Assembly: GCA_009779395.1 (NCBI GenBank)
Contig: WREJ01000008.1
Location: forward strand, 1-14,658
Length of the DNA stretch: 14,658 nt
Reading direction: 5' to 3'
Source of the DNA: Coriobacteriia bacterium
Lineage (GTDB): Bacteria; Actinomycetota; Coriobacteriia; WRKU01; WQUG01
The notes under the pieces were generated by a model. The model worked only from the letters and a program-made list of their open reading frames with translations. It had not been told where the DNA came from and did no database searches. This document shows positions 6,270 to 14,459 of this stretch, piece after piece. The stretch's first letter is position 1; the number at the start of each line of letters is the position of its first letter. Both the position numbers and the translations under genes were made by a program.

Positions 6270-7336
6270 AGTCCTTTGCCTCTGATAACTATGCGGGGGC
6301 ACATCCTGCGGTGCTGGACGCACTCCTCCAGGTAAATGTGGACCATGTTCCCTCTTACGGTGACGATCCCTATACAGAGGCCGCGCTTGCTGCTTTAGGC
6401 GAGCACTTTGGCACGCAGATGCACGCGCGTTTTGTGTTCAACGGAACTGCGGCAAATATTTTGTGCCTGTCCGCGCTGCTTGCGCCCTGGGACGCCGTGA
6501 TTGCGGCGCGCACCGCCCACATCAACACCGACGAATGCGGCGCCCCCGAGCGTGTCGCTGGCATCAAGGTCATCACTGTTGACACCCCTGACGGCAAGCT
6601 GACTCCTGAACTTATCGCACCGACCATCGAAAGCCTGCAGGGTTTTCAGCACGCGCGTCAGCCAAAAGTTGTGTCTATCAGCAATGTGTCTGAACTAGGC
6701 ACGGTCTATACACCTGCAGAGACACGTGAGTTGGCAGAGTACGTCCATTCACGCAATATGTACTTGCATGTTGACGGCGCGCGTCTTGCAAATGCAGCGG
6801 CAGCACAGGGTGTTGGGCTTGCTGACTTGACCACGGCTGCTGGTGTGGACGCTCTCTCGCTGGGAGGGACAAAAAACGGCATGCTCTGCGGAGAAGCGGC
6901 TCTGTGGTTTGGTGCCGCTGCTAGTGCAGTGCAGGACAACAGCTTTATGCTGTGCAAGGCATCAGCTATGCTGGGCTCGAAGACGCGTTTTTTGTCAGCG
7001 CAGTTCAGCGCGCTTTACGGCAGTGATCTGTGGCAGCTCTGTGCCACGCAGGCAAATACTATGGCAGCGCGCCTGGCACGTGGCTTGCCCGACAGCTGCA
7101 CACTTGCCTATGCGCCTGACGCCAACGAGGTTTTTGCGCATCTGCCCAAAGACAGCATCGCGCCTTTGCAGCAGCGCTTTCACTTTTACACCTGGCAGGA
7201 GGGTAGCGCAGACAGCGACTGCGTGCGTTGGGTGACTTCTTGGGATACGCGCCCAGAAGAAGTCGACGCCTTGCTTGACGACCTGACAAGCCGCATTTCC
7301 TGCGTGGGCGGCTATGTTGATAAAGAGAGAGGGTGA
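6266..7336 (+). CDS. ltaE: Low-specificity L-threonine aldolase-like PLP enzyme
   Basis: A fold-type I PLP enzyme of the threonine aldolase/beta-eliminating lyase family (356 residues), expected to cleave L-threonine or L-allo-threonine to glycine and acetaldehyde. Visible motifs: SDNYAGAHP at 6-14; SYGDDPYT at 30-37; FNGTAANIL at 58-66; H85 in TAHIN; D170 in HVDGARLA, which should bind the PLP ring nitrogen; and the Schiff-base lysine K203 in SLGGTKNG. Length fits the family. ATGA overlap with topA and GTGA overlap with the next gene indicate translational coupling. The exact substrate (threonine, allo-threonine, phenylserine) cannot be read from sequence. Confidence 0.9.
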   Translation: MKSFASDNYAGAHPAVLDALLQVNVDHVPSYGDDPYTEAALAALGEHFGTQMHARFVFNGTAANILCLSALLAPWDAVIAARTAHINTDECGAPERVAGIKVITVDTPDGKLTPELIAPTIESLQGFQHARQPKVVSISNVSELGTVYTPAETRELAEYVHSRNMYLHVDGARLANAAAAQGVGLADLTTAAGVDALSLGGTKNGMLCGEAALWFGAAASAVQDNSFMLCKASAMLGSKTRFLSAQFSALYGSDLWQLCATQANTMAARLARGLPDSCTLAYAPDANEVFAHLPKDSIAPLQQRFHFYTWQEGSADSDCVRWVTSWDTRPEEVDALLDDLTSRISCVGGYVDKERG

Positions 7337-7920
7337 GACCTCTGGCAGCGGCAGAGCAAAACATAATCCATTCTGATTTTCGCCCACAGCAGACGGCTGG
7401 CTATTGCAAGCAGTGTAATCGTTTGGTGGCGCGTGACAGTCAGGCGCGCTGCGCTGATGCCGGCCATGAAGAACAGATGATAAGCGGCATTATCGAACTA
7501 AACCCTGACGGTAGCCTGCCTTTTCAGTTGCCACGCTTTAACTGGGCAGCGGCGTTACTGCCGCCTGTGTGGGGACCCGCACATGGTGCGGTGTCTGGTG
7601 CGCTGGTCCTTCCCCTGATAATCTTTACCCTCAATGCGCTGCGTAATGCTCTTGCAGTACCTGACGCTGCAACCCTGTCCTTTCGTATTGCCCTGTGGTT
7701 GATTACCGCAGCGATTGTTGCCGGCACGCTTGGCTTTATGTATCATTACGGTACACGCGGCTGGGGAATTGCCTACAATCGTTCTTCGCTGGTTAACCAG
7801 CAGGTGATAACGCCTGCGATGTTTGCCCAATTTGTGAGACGCGAGCAGTTATGGACAGTAGTATCTGCTCTGCTACTGATAGGCTTTTTGTACCTGGTGA
7901 TTACTTTTTGGCAGGGGTAG
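7333..7920 (+). CDS. Zinc-ribbon-like membrane protein, three spans
   Basis: 195 residues from GTG 7333, which overlaps the preceding stop as GTGA; AGAGAGAGG stands just before it. The N-terminal half is cytoplasmic-looking with a ribbon-like pattern C25-x2-C28 ... C40-x4-H45 (CKQC, RCADAGH). FNWAAALLPPVWGPAHG (69-85) resembles the FNWGAF..WIWG signature of small membrane proteins such as DUF2628-type proteins. Hydrophobic spans lie at about 86-106, 117-138 and 172-192. An internal ATG at 7477 would remove the ribbon, so I prefer the GTG. Function unknown; its place between a PLP enzyme and a transglutaminase-like protein gives no clear clue. Confidence 0.75.
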   Translation: MRPLAAAEQNIIHSDFRPQQTAGYCKQCNRLVARDSQARCADAGHEEQMISGIIELNPDGSLPFQLPRFNWAAALLPPVWGPAHGAVSGALVLPLIIFTLNALRNALAVPDAATLSFRIALWLITAAIVAGTLGFMYHYGTRGWGIAYNRSSLVNQQVITPAMFAQFVRREQLWTVVSALLLIGFLYLVITFWQG

Positions 7921-7923
7921 CAC

Positions 7924-9075
7924 ATGAAATCTTTTGTGAAGTCCGTCCTCGCAGTGTTGATTGTTGCCCTGCTTGCCACAGCTGTCTACTACAGCCTTGA
8001 TTACCTCAACCAGCTAGACCTCCAGCGCGCACAACTGCCGACTGAAAGCCCTGACCCCGAAGAACCCTCAATTTATCCCTACATTATTCCCATGGAGGGA
8101 CCTGCGGTCACACCAGCGACCTTCAGTTTTGCCTTTATGGGTGTTGACTATGAAATACAGGCGCAGGTCGACCATCGCATCTATCACGGTGCTGTTACAG
8201 CACCGCGTGGCTATCTGCTAGCACCTGCTGCCACCAAACAGGAACGTCTTGCTGCAGTTGCGCAGTACTACAACATGATGACCTTTGACCCTGAAATGGA
8301 CGACGCCCTCGAAAGTGTGCTGCTGCAGCTGCGAAGTATTCGTGATGACCGTGACTTTGACAGCGACCAGTACGTGGATATGATTGTGAAGTTTGTCCAG
8401 TCCGTCCCCTACGACCTTGACCGTGGCTTGGTTGCCCATGACAGTAGCTTTTTGGGCGATCCGCGCCTGCCCGTTCAGGTGCTTGTTGACGGTAGGGGAG
8501 ACTGCGACGAACTAGTCATGCTGCTAGCAGCACTGCTTGCCAAAGAAGGCTACGACACGGCAGCACTGTTTTTCGAGGCAGAGATGCACATGGCATTGGG
8601 CATCAAATCAGATGGCGAGGGCTTTGAGGGCACAGACTACGAGTTTATCGAGACCACAGGTATTTCCTATGTATCCGAGGTGCCGACAGAATTCATCGGT
8701 GGCATCGAGCTGCAGTCCTTTCCCGAAGTACTGGTGTTTGACCCCAACTTTGCTGCCAAAAAAGAGGGAGTACCTGAAGAGGACTGGACCTCTCAGCCAA
8801 CAGGCTTTTACTCGCAGGCAGCGGTGGCACAGGTACGTCGCATCATTGCCGTGCGTGACAGTGCCGAGGCAGCCGCAGAAAGCAAACGCGCAGAAATCGA
8901 GTCCACACCAATGACCCCCGCAGAGTTTGAACGGCAAACGGCTCTCTACGAAGCCTGCTTTACTGCCATGAACGGTCTGCGTGCGACTGTTGACAGCCTG
9001 GGGCGTGACACGGGTGACTTTATGGACCGTGTTACTGCTATTGCCTGGATTGAAAACAACGCCTGGTGGGAATAG
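7924..9075 (+). CDS. Membrane-anchored transglutaminase-like (cysteine protease fold) protein
   Basis: 383 residues from ATG 7924, with GCAGGGG a few bases upstream and only 3 bp after the previous stop. An N-terminal signal anchor (KSVLAVLIVALLATAVYY, 6-23) precedes a Pro/Glu-rich linker (39-60). The transglutaminase-like core carries C194 in GRGDCDELVMLLAALL and H222 in EMHMALGI. The third residue is probably an acid in YEFIETT (239-245); family members usually have Asp there and here it appears to be Glu. The C-terminal 100 residues are charged and probably helical. Such proteins act outside the membrane as proteases, amidases or cross-linkers; which applies is not visible. The last gene of the topA cluster, it faces the adhesin gene tail-to-tail. 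Confidence 0.82.
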   Translation: MKSFVKSVLAVLIVALLATAVYYSLDYLNQLDLQRAQLPTESPDPEEPSIYPYIIPMEGPAVTPATFSFAFMGVDYEIQAQVDHRIYHGAVTAPRGYLLAPAATKQERLAAVAQYYNMMTFDPEMDDALESVLLQLRSIRDDRDFDSDQYVDMIVKFVQSVPYDLDRGLVAHDSSFLGDPRLPVQVLVDGRGDCDELVMLLAALLAKEGYDTAALFFEAEMHMALGIKSDGEGFEGTDYEFIETTGISYVSEVPTEFIGGIELQSFPEVLVFDPNFAAKKEGVPEEDWTSQPTGFYSQAAVAQVRRIIAVRDSAEAAAESKRAEIESTPMTPAEFERQTALYEACFTAMNGLRATVDSLGRDTGDFMDRVTAIAWIENNAWWE

Positions 9076-9139
9076 CGGGTACCGGTCAAACTCCTCCACT
9101 ACCTCATGTTGTTTGACCGCCACGCCTGCTGGGAATAGC
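9059..9139. repeat. 18-bp near-perfect direct repeat across the convergent junction
   Basis: ACGCCTGGTGGGAATAGC (9059-9076) recurs with one change as ACGCCTGCTGGGAATAGC (9122-9139), 63 bp later. The left copy is the last codons and stop of the transglutaminase-like gene; the right copy is antisense coding sequence near the end of the adhesin gene. The right copy also folds as CCTGCT/AGCAGG (9125-9142). Confidence 0.55.
9083..9119. terminator. Shared hairpin between convergent genes (candidate terminator)
   Basis: CGGTCAAAC (9083-9091) and GTTTGACCG (9111-9119) form a perfect 9-bp stem with a 19-nt loop, 7 bp after the transglutaminase-like stop and overlapping the last codons and stop of the minus-strand adhesin. 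Neither side has a T-run and the loop is long, so termination would be weak or factor-dependent. Confidence 0.4.
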
Positions 9140-12100
9140 AGGAAGGGCAAGCATGCTTGCGGCAGTAGCGGCAATTACCAAAAGAATTGCTTTCACAAGG
9201 GTGTTGCCGGCAAAAAGTCCAGAAGGAATGACGTCCTCGGGCGGGACGGTGTTGCGAAAAGCAAAGCTGCGGCTTTGGTCGTGCATGTCGCGCAGACCCG
9301 TGTCGGTCGATTCAACACTGATTTCTGGATAATAGCTGTCCACAAAGGTCGTGACATAGCCAGCGGCCGCCTCTTCGATAATATGTAGCGTGTAATTCGA
9401 ACGAATGCCCATCAGGGTGATTTCGTCATGGTGCCCTAAGGTAAAGCTGCCACGTCCGCCAGCAAGCCCCTGCTGCGGTCCTGCGAGGACGAGCGTGCCC
9501 ACCTCTGTTCCTGCCTGTCCGTACTGTGCAGATTCTAACAGATAGTCAAAACTGGTTCCTGCTGGCAGGGGCGTACCTTTGTGGTCAGTAAAAAAGATGC
9601 TAAAGGCAAAAGTTCTGTCTGGATTTGCCAAAACACCGACGACTTCTTTTGAAATCGTAAGTTCTACCTGTGTTGTCTCGTAAAAGACCTGAATGGTACT
9701 GCCAGATAAGTCAAGTGCCCTCTGCGGCAAAGCCGGCACAATGTGGTTGCTTGCTGCTGGAATAAAGCCACGCGCAATCTCGCTTGCATCGAGTGCAACA
9801 TGGACAGGATGAACCGTGCTCAGAATGTGCGGATCAATAGTCCGGTCAAAGGCATGGTCATGCTCTCCGTCAAAAAAGTACTGCACATCAATCAATGCTA
9901 CCTGTTCTTCGTCGTGTACGTAAAAAATGTTGATGACAGTATTGTCACGGTCAATCGGGGCGGGCATGGCTGGTTCGCTACGGTCCAGTCGCCACCCCAG
10001 CAGCATCTGCTGTGGCGCGTGGGGAAAATCGATGCCAATCGTTACGGGAACACTGTTGCCCGGACCGGGGTCAGTTATCGTTGCGATGTGGCGGAGTGTT
10101 CTGTCTTCGACTCCGTTAAAAAAGTAATAGACGCGATAGGGAATCTGTCCTGGCGGGGCAACTAAAATGGGTGTTGCTGCCGGAAACACGCGGTCACGAA
10201 AGGCGGTGTCAGTCAGAGGGTTCTCATTACCCTGGTCATCGATCAGTGCAATCATGATGATGTCGCCTGCCTGCAGCAGACCGGGCGCGATTTCATAAGT
10301 CCAGCTGTTATCTGCCTTGACGACACCTGTGCCTGGCAAGGGTATCGCAGGATTAGTGCCAGAAAGCAGATAAGCGCTGATGCCCGCTGCCCCCAAAGCA
10401 GGTCCGTTGTCAGCGCCGTCAGCAAGCGACCAACTGCCACTAAAGGTAGTCTCCCATTCTTGGACAACGGGGTAGTCGACTTCTGCGGGTACCGGGGGTA
10501 CGACATCAGCAACAGTGCGCGACATCGGCAGTCCCTCTGTCCCTACGTGTCGTTTAGGGTTATCAGCAGAGTCAGAGCGCCATAATTCTGTCAGCGTATA
10601 GCTGTCACCTGCAATAAGAAAGCTGCCGTCAGCTGTGCGCATTTGCAGCGAACCGGCAATTGTTCGTAGGTTTTGTTGCTGTTCAAACAGCGTTTCTTCA
10701 AAGTAGGATCTCACCAGACTGTCAGCAAAACTGCCGCTGCTGCGAATCTCTTGCTGGGGACTGCCATCTGCAGGTGTTCTGGTAAAACTCCCCCAGCCCT
10801 CGCCGGTCCACAGGGGACGACCAATAAAGTCTAGTCCCTCGGGGACAGCAGCAAGGGCGCGTACGTAGCGGTCAGCATTAGTCAGATCCAGCATGTCACG
10901 AACCTCGGGTGTTGCGTTGTTGCCCGAAATGCGCGTGTAGTTTTCGATGCGCGTGCTGTTGTTAGCCCCCGCGTTGTAATAATGTGCAAAACTAGGGTCG
11001 TTCGAGCTTACTTGTCGCAGATTTGACCCGCTTAGCACATAATCAATCAAAGTCCAGCTACTGTCGGGGTTACCCTGCCAGCGATTAATGCCGCGCCGCC
11101 ACACTGACACGTCAGAATTATTCGAGGTAAAGCTGTTGTTTGCGCCTGTTCCCAGGTTAAAGATTGCACCGCCGCCTGGTCGTGTATTGACAAAGTCATA
11201 ATAAAGAGGCGAGTCCATAAAAAAGTGCACATTACCACCCGAAGCACGAAATATCGATGCTGTGGCACTGTCGGTAATGCCGCGTGCCAAAAAAATCGCC
11301 CCGTCTGTCACCGAGATAGTGCCATTGCGATGGTTGCGGGCATTGAGTGCTGCACCCCCGTGAGCAATTAGTTCAACGGCAGAGCGATAGCCTTCGATGG
11401 TAAAGCCAAATCCAGCACTGTTGTATTCAATGGCGGCATCAAAGCCGTTGCTGCCCGTGGTGCCGGGGTCTTGGATGCTGCGTGTGCTGCCAAAATTTTC
11501 GATACGCACCTGCGCGCCACCAGTAACCTGAAAATAGTTGTCGTCTCCGTTGCCAAAGCGCAGTGCTGCAGGGTCATCGCGGGTTCCTGTGTTGTGACGA
11601 ATGATGTTGACCCGTGCACCATTGCTGACAAGGAATTGCTGGTCACCGTCACGGCGAAAACGAAGGGTTGCTCCGTAACGATTGTCTGCCCCCCACGATT
11701 GCAGATCAACCAGCGAATCTTCGCCGTCAACAATAAAGCGACCACCCGGTATTTGCTGCACAATGGCAGGCTGACCGACGCCAACGCTGGTACTGTAGAC
11801 GCGAAAAACACTGCCGTCTTTGACAGAAAAGCCACCCGAATCAGAGTTCAGAACAACGACCGCACCGTCAGCACCGGTGCCAGAGCCATGACCTTCGATG
11901 TCAAGCAGCGCAGCCTCTGACAGTTCAATGCTGACGCGCCCTGCAATGTCGGCATACAGTACCTGGTCAGCACTTCTGCTCATCATAGTTACCTGTGCAC
12001 CACCACCTGCTGTCAGGCTGCTGTCGCGCGCTGCAGTACGCGGGTTAAAAGTAAGAATTTGTGCGCCTCTGCCGCTATTTTGGTTGCTAAAGTCGCTGCT

Positions 12101-12856
12101 GCCGCCTAAAAAGTTGATGTCACGTGCGTTAATGAGCAGGCTGTTTTCGTTCATGTCCCAGCTGTTGCTGCCCCAAAAATTGACAATTCCGTCAGACATG
12201 GTGATAAAACCACTGGGCGAAGTTCCTACCGCAGACACATTGTGCAGGTTTAGTGTCCAAAAATATGAACCTTCGTTGCGTGCTGTCGAAGCAGAACTTG
12301 CCGTATTTCCCGTTCCCGTCACAAAGGCAATGGCGGGATTACCACTTGAGGGGGGACGTATAATGTCAAGGTCTATCACGGTGAAATTACGTTGAACGCT
12401 ACTGGGCCCCATACGCAGCAGATTACGATTAATGGACGTGGCTGCTCCGCCGTTGCGCCCGTCAAGCACAAATCCGTTGCCATTAATGGTCAAATCGCGC
12501 GTAACGACAGGCAAATCCTCGCCAGCGCCAGTCCCTCCGCTGCGCTGAATGTTGTTGCTAAAGGCAATGTAAGAGACAGAGGAGTTGCCCATTGCCGTGC
12601 GCAGTGCTGCCCAGTTACTGACCCAGGTGGCATTGGGCGGAATCTGTGTTGTTTCGCTGCGTGTTTCAGGCAGAAAGCTGCTGCTGAGCGTCTGTCCGAC
12701 ACCAGTTGCACGAAAGCCAAAGCCAATGACGAACAGGCCGGTGATGATGGTGACCAGCAGGGCAATAGGCAGGTGCACAGAACAGGACAGGAAAGAGCCT
12801 GATGACCCTGCGGTATTCATTTTATTTCGAGGAGAAAAGTTTATTGGATTTCGCAT
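9104..12856 (-). CDS. Large surface adhesin: pectate-lyase-like helix, Ig-like, YYFDG repeats, isopeptide domain
   Basis: 1250 residues from ATG 12856, chosen because GGAGAGGA lies 7 nt before it; the longer start at 12883 has no ribosome site and sits against a TATAAT box. A signal anchor (about 29-48, LPIALLVTIITGLFVIGFGF) is followed by a long Asn/Gly/Ser-rich region (about 65-640) with WVSNWAALRTAM and DLTINGNGFVLDGRN, the pattern of pectate-lyase-like adhesive domains (right-handed beta-helix). An Ig-like module begins near 800 (FSGSWSLADG, NSWTYEIAPG). Two YYFFNGVED/QYFFDGEHD repeats ending INIFYV and IQVFYE resemble MucBP-type repeats (about 904-1060). A DUF7601-like module follows with Lys (TISKEVVG), Glu (HIIEEA) and Asn (AFRNT). 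The end is IPSGLFAGN, a membrane span and SRRGG. It is a probable wall- or membrane-attached adhesin; the ligand is unknown. Confidence 0.87.
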   Translation of the reverse strand: MRNPINFSPRNKMNTAGSSGSFLSCSVHLPIALLVTIITGLFVIGFGFRATGVGQTLSSSFLPETRSETTQIPPNATWVSNWAALRTAMGNSSVSYIAFSNNIQRSGGTGAGEDLPVVTRDLTINGNGFVLDGRNGGAATSINRNLLRMGPSSVQRNFTVIDLDIIRPPSSGNPAIAFVTGTGNTASSASTARNEGSYFWTLNLHNVSAVGTSPSGFITMSDGIVNFWGSNSWDMNENSLLINARDINFLGGSSDFSNQNSGRGAQILTFNPRTAARDSSLTAGGGAQVTMMSRSADQVLYADIAGRVSIELSEAALLDIEGHGSGTGADGAVVVLNSDSGGFSVKDGSVFRVYSTSVGVGQPAIVQQIPGGRFIVDGEDSLVDLQSWGADNRYGATLRFRRDGDQQFLVSNGARVNIIRHNTGTRDDPAALRFGNGDDNYFQVTGGAQVRIENFGSTRSIQDPGTTGSNGFDAAIEYNSAGFGFTIEGYRSAVELIAHGGAALNARNHRNGTISVTDGAIFLARGITDSATASIFRASGGNVHFFMDSPLYYDFVNTRPGGGAIFNLGTGANNSFTSNNSDVSVWRRGINRWQGNPDSSWTLIDYVLSGSNLRQVSSNDPSFAHYYNAGANNSTRIENYTRISGNNATPEVRDMLDLTNADRYVRALAAVPEGLDFIGRPLWTGEGWGSFTRTPADGSPQQEIRSSGSFADSLVRSYFEETLFEQQQNLRTIAGSLQMRTADGSFLIAGDSYTLTELWRSDSADNPKRHVGTEGLPMSRTVADVVPPVPAEVDYPVVQEWETTFSGSWSLADGADNGPALGAAGISAYLLSGTNPAIPLPGTGVVKADNSWTYEIAPGLLQAGDIIMIALIDDQGNENPLTDTAFRDRVFPAATPILVAPPGQIPYRVYYFFNGVEDRTLRHIATITDPGPGNSVPVTIGIDFPHAPQQMLLGWRLDRSEPAMPAPIDRDNTVINIFYVHDEEQVALIDVQYFFDGEHDHAFDRTIDPHILSTVHPVHVALDASEIARGFIPAASNHIVPALPQRALDLSGSTIQVFYETTQVELTISKEVVGVLANPDRTFAFSIFFTDHKGTPLPAGTSFDYLLESAQYGQAGTEVGTLVLAGPQQGLAGGRGSFTLGHHDEITLMGIRSNYTLHIIEEAAAGYVTTFVDSYYPEISVESTDTGLRDMHDQSRSFAFRNTVPPEDVIPSGLFAGNTLVKAILLVIAATAASMLALPAIPSRRGGQTT

Positions 12857-12885
12857 AGCTAGTCCTCTCCGAACAAAATGCATAA

Positions 12886-12891
12886 ATTATA
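12886..12891 (-). promoter_or_regulatory. -10 box of the adhesin gene
   Basis: On the minus strand a perfect TATAAT lies at 12891-12886, predicting a start near 12879 and a 23-nt leader that holds the GGAGAGGA ribosome site. No convincing -35 box is at the right distance (about 12909-12914 reads ATGATA), which suggests the promoter needs an activator. Confidence 0.5.
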
Positions 12892-12900
12892 AAATGCGAG

Positions 12901-12960
12901 CATTACAATATCATTATTAACGAATTACTGAGCATTAATAATGCATGAATAATGTATACT
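12901..12960. promoter_or_regulatory. AT-rich divergent control region with nested dyads
   Basis: Between the adhesin promoter and the rplM promoter, GCATTA-A-TAATGC (12932-12944) is a perfect 6-1-6 palindrome. CATTATT (12912-12918) and AATAATG (12948-12954) form a wider inverted repeat almost centred on it. The AT content stands out from both neighbours. A repressor or activator of the adhesin gene may bind here; this is inferred from symmetry and position. Confidence 0.4.
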
Positions 12961-12988
12961 ATTTTGCTCTTATTGTCAAATCGGCAAT

Positions 12989-13017
12989 TTGCACACACCG
13001 GTGTTTTTAAGTAAGAT
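12989..13017 (+). promoter_or_regulatory. Promoter of rplM-rpsI with a palindrome in the spacer
   Basis: TTGCAC (12989-12994) and TAAGAT (13012-13017) are 17 bp apart. The spacer starts with the perfect 10-bp palindrome ACACCGGTGT (12995-13004). The start would be near 13024, leaving a leader of about 55 nt before GTG 13080; I see no clear L13-binding structure in it. Confidence 0.5.
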
Positions 13018-13079
13018 AGTTCGGTTCACTTTCACACGCCCCGTGAAATGAAACACATTTTAATGTAGGAGGAACCTTC

Positions 13080-13514
13080 GTGAAAACATATTACGCCAAA
13101 CCTGGCGAGGTGCAGCGTGAGTGGTTGTTAGTTGACGCGACAGACATGGTGCTTGGGCGCCTGTCGACGCGCGTTGCAGAAATACTGAAGGGCAAAACCA
13201 AGCCCCAGTACACACCCCACGTTGACACGGGCGATTTTGTGGTGGTGATTAACGCTGACAAAATTCGTCTTACGGGCAATAAGGCTGCTCAGAAAAGCTA
13301 CTTTTCGCATAGTGGCTATCCGGGAGGCTTGAAAGAAGTGTCATTCGAGCGCATGATGGAAAAGCATCCAGAGCGCGTTATCGAAAAAGCAGTAAAGGGA
13401 ATGCTTCCAAAGAATTCTTTGGGTCGGGCGCAGGGTAAAAAGCTGAAAGTGTATGCGGGACCTGAACACCCACACCAGGCTCAAAATCCCCGCAAGATCG
13501 AGCTGGAGGTATAA
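13080..13514 (+). CDS. rplM: 50S ribosomal protein L13
   Basis: 144 residues, the normal length of bacterial L13, an early assembly protein of the large subunit that binds 23S rRNA. Recognised by DATDMVLGRLST, the TPHVDTGDFVVVINADK block, HSGYPGGLKE, KAVKGMLPKNSLGR and KLKVYAGPEHPH. The start is GTG 13080 with AGGAGG (13067-13072) 7 nt upstream; there is no competing start. It is followed by rpsI only 4 bp after the stop, the usual L13-S9 operon. GMLPKNSLGR and the C-terminus fit actinobacterial L13. Confidence 0.97.
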   Translation: MKTYYAKPGEVQREWLLVDATDMVLGRLSTRVAEILKGKTKPQYTPHVDTGDFVVVINADKIRLTGNKAAQKSYFSHSGYPGGLKEVSFERMMEKHPERVIEKAVKGMLPKNSLGRAQGKKLKVYAGPEHPHQAQNPRKIELEV

Positions 13515-13518
13515 GAAC

Positions 13519-14325
13519 ATGGCAGAGAAAAAAGCAGCAAAAACAGAGGACAAGGCTGCGGCAAAGGCTAGCGAGAAAGCCGCAGAGAAAACCACTGATA
13601 AGGCTGCCGATACCACAAAAAAAGCTGCGGCGAAAAAGCCAGCGGCAGAGAAAAAAGCTGCTCCAAAAAAGGCAGCACCCAAAAAAGCTGCTGATAAGAC
13701 TGCTGCTGCGCCAGCTGCCAAAAAACCAGCAGCAAAGAAAGCTGATGCTGCCAAAAAACCTGCAGCGAAAAAGCCAGCCGCTAAAAAACCAGCAGCAAAG
13801 AAAGCTGACGCTGCTGATAAGACTGCTGATGCGCCAGCAGCGAAAAAGCCTGCTGCCAAAAAAGCAGCACCAGCAAAAAATGTTGTCCCCCCAAAGGTGA
13901 CAAAGCCAGCAAAGCCAAAGCTTGACCTGCCAAAAGCAGCGGTCAGCTACAGTGGTACTGGTCGTCGCAAGAACGCCGTTGCCCGCGTGCGTATTTTCCC
14001 CGGTACGGGCAAAATCTATGCCAATGGCGTTGACGGTCTTGAATACTTTGGTCGTCAGGCACTGCTGAACTACATCAATGCTCCCTTTAGGGCAGTTGAC
14101 GTCAGCAAGCAGTTTGACGTCATCGCGCTGTTGCATGGCGGCGGCATTTCTGGTCAGGCGGGTGCTCTGCGTCTGGGTATTGCTCGTGCACTGCTCGAGG
14201 CAAGCGAAGACCACCGCATGGGACTGAAAAAAGCAGGACTGCTGCGTCGTGACCCGCGTATGGTCGAGCGCAAAAAGTACGGACTGAAAAAAGCACGGAA
14301 GAGGCCACAGTTCAGCAAGAGATAA
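13519..14325 (+). CDS. rpsI: 30S ribosomal protein S9 with long Lys/Ala-rich N-terminal extension
   Basis: 268 residues from ATG 13519, with GGAGGT (13505-13510) inside the end of rplM. The C-terminal 125 residues are a complete S9: YSGTGRRKNAVARVR, YFGRQALLNYI, HGGGISGQAGALRLGIARAL, DPRMVERKKYGLKKARKRPQFSKR in overlapping order, with the conserved SKR tail that reaches the decoding region near P-site tRNA. The first 143 residues are unusual, made almost wholly of Ala, Lys, Pro and Asp in AAKKPAAKKADA-like repeats like the tails of histone H1, HupB or actinobacterial TopA. Many actinobacterial S9 proteins have a shorter acidic or neutral extension; this one is longer than S9 itself and strongly basic. 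It probably projects from the small subunit and could bind RNA or DNA. Confidence 0.95.
   Translation: MAEKKAAKTEDKAAAKASEKAAEKTTDKAADTTKKAAAKKPAAEKKAAPKKAAPKKAADKTAAAPAAKKPAAKKADAAKKPAAKKPAAKKPAAKKADAADKTADAPAAKKPAAKKAAPAKNVVPPKVTKPAKPKLDLPKAAVSYSGTGRRKNAVARVRIFPGTGKIYANGVDGLEYFGRQALLNYINAPFRAVDVSKQFDVIALLHGGGISGQAGALRLGIARALLEASEDHRMGLKKAGLLRRDPRMVERKKYGLKKARKRPQFSKR
13720..13813 (+). repeat. 63-bp in-frame repeats in the S9 extension
   Basis: The 31-bp segment at 13720-13750 recurs at 13783-13813 with one base changed, 63 bp (21 codons) later. A related segment starting GATAAGACTGCTG occurs at 13693 and 13816. The repeats encode AAKKPAAKKADA units and contain several A6 runs, so the extension has probably grown by in-frame duplication and may vary in length between strains. 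Confidence 0.6.
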
Positions 14326-14371
14326 AGCTGTGTGCTTGAACCGGAAAGCAAAGCAAGCGCAACAAGAAGAT

Positions 14372-14404
14372 GAGCCTGTCCACTGGGGTAAGCGGGACGG
14401 GCTC
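14372..14404 (+). terminator. Intrinsic terminator between rpsI and glmM
   Basis: GAGCCTGTCC (14372-14381) pairs with GGACGGGCTC (14395-14404) in ten pairs including one G-U, around a 13-nt loop. CTTTCTTTCTT follows. The tract is pyrimidine-rich but broken by C, so termination may be partial, allowing some read-through into glmM 55 bp later. Confidence 0.6.
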
Positions 14405-14459
14405 CTTTCTTTCTTGCGAGGCGAGCTCTTCAGAAACACCTTTACGAAAGAGGCATCAG

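Noticed and set aside
9743..12802. Several plus-strand ORFs of 135-165 codons opposite the adhesin gene
   Set aside because: No ribosome sites, no domains, and the minus-strand frame is continuous for 1250 codons with clear domain structure, signal anchor and C-terminal anchor.
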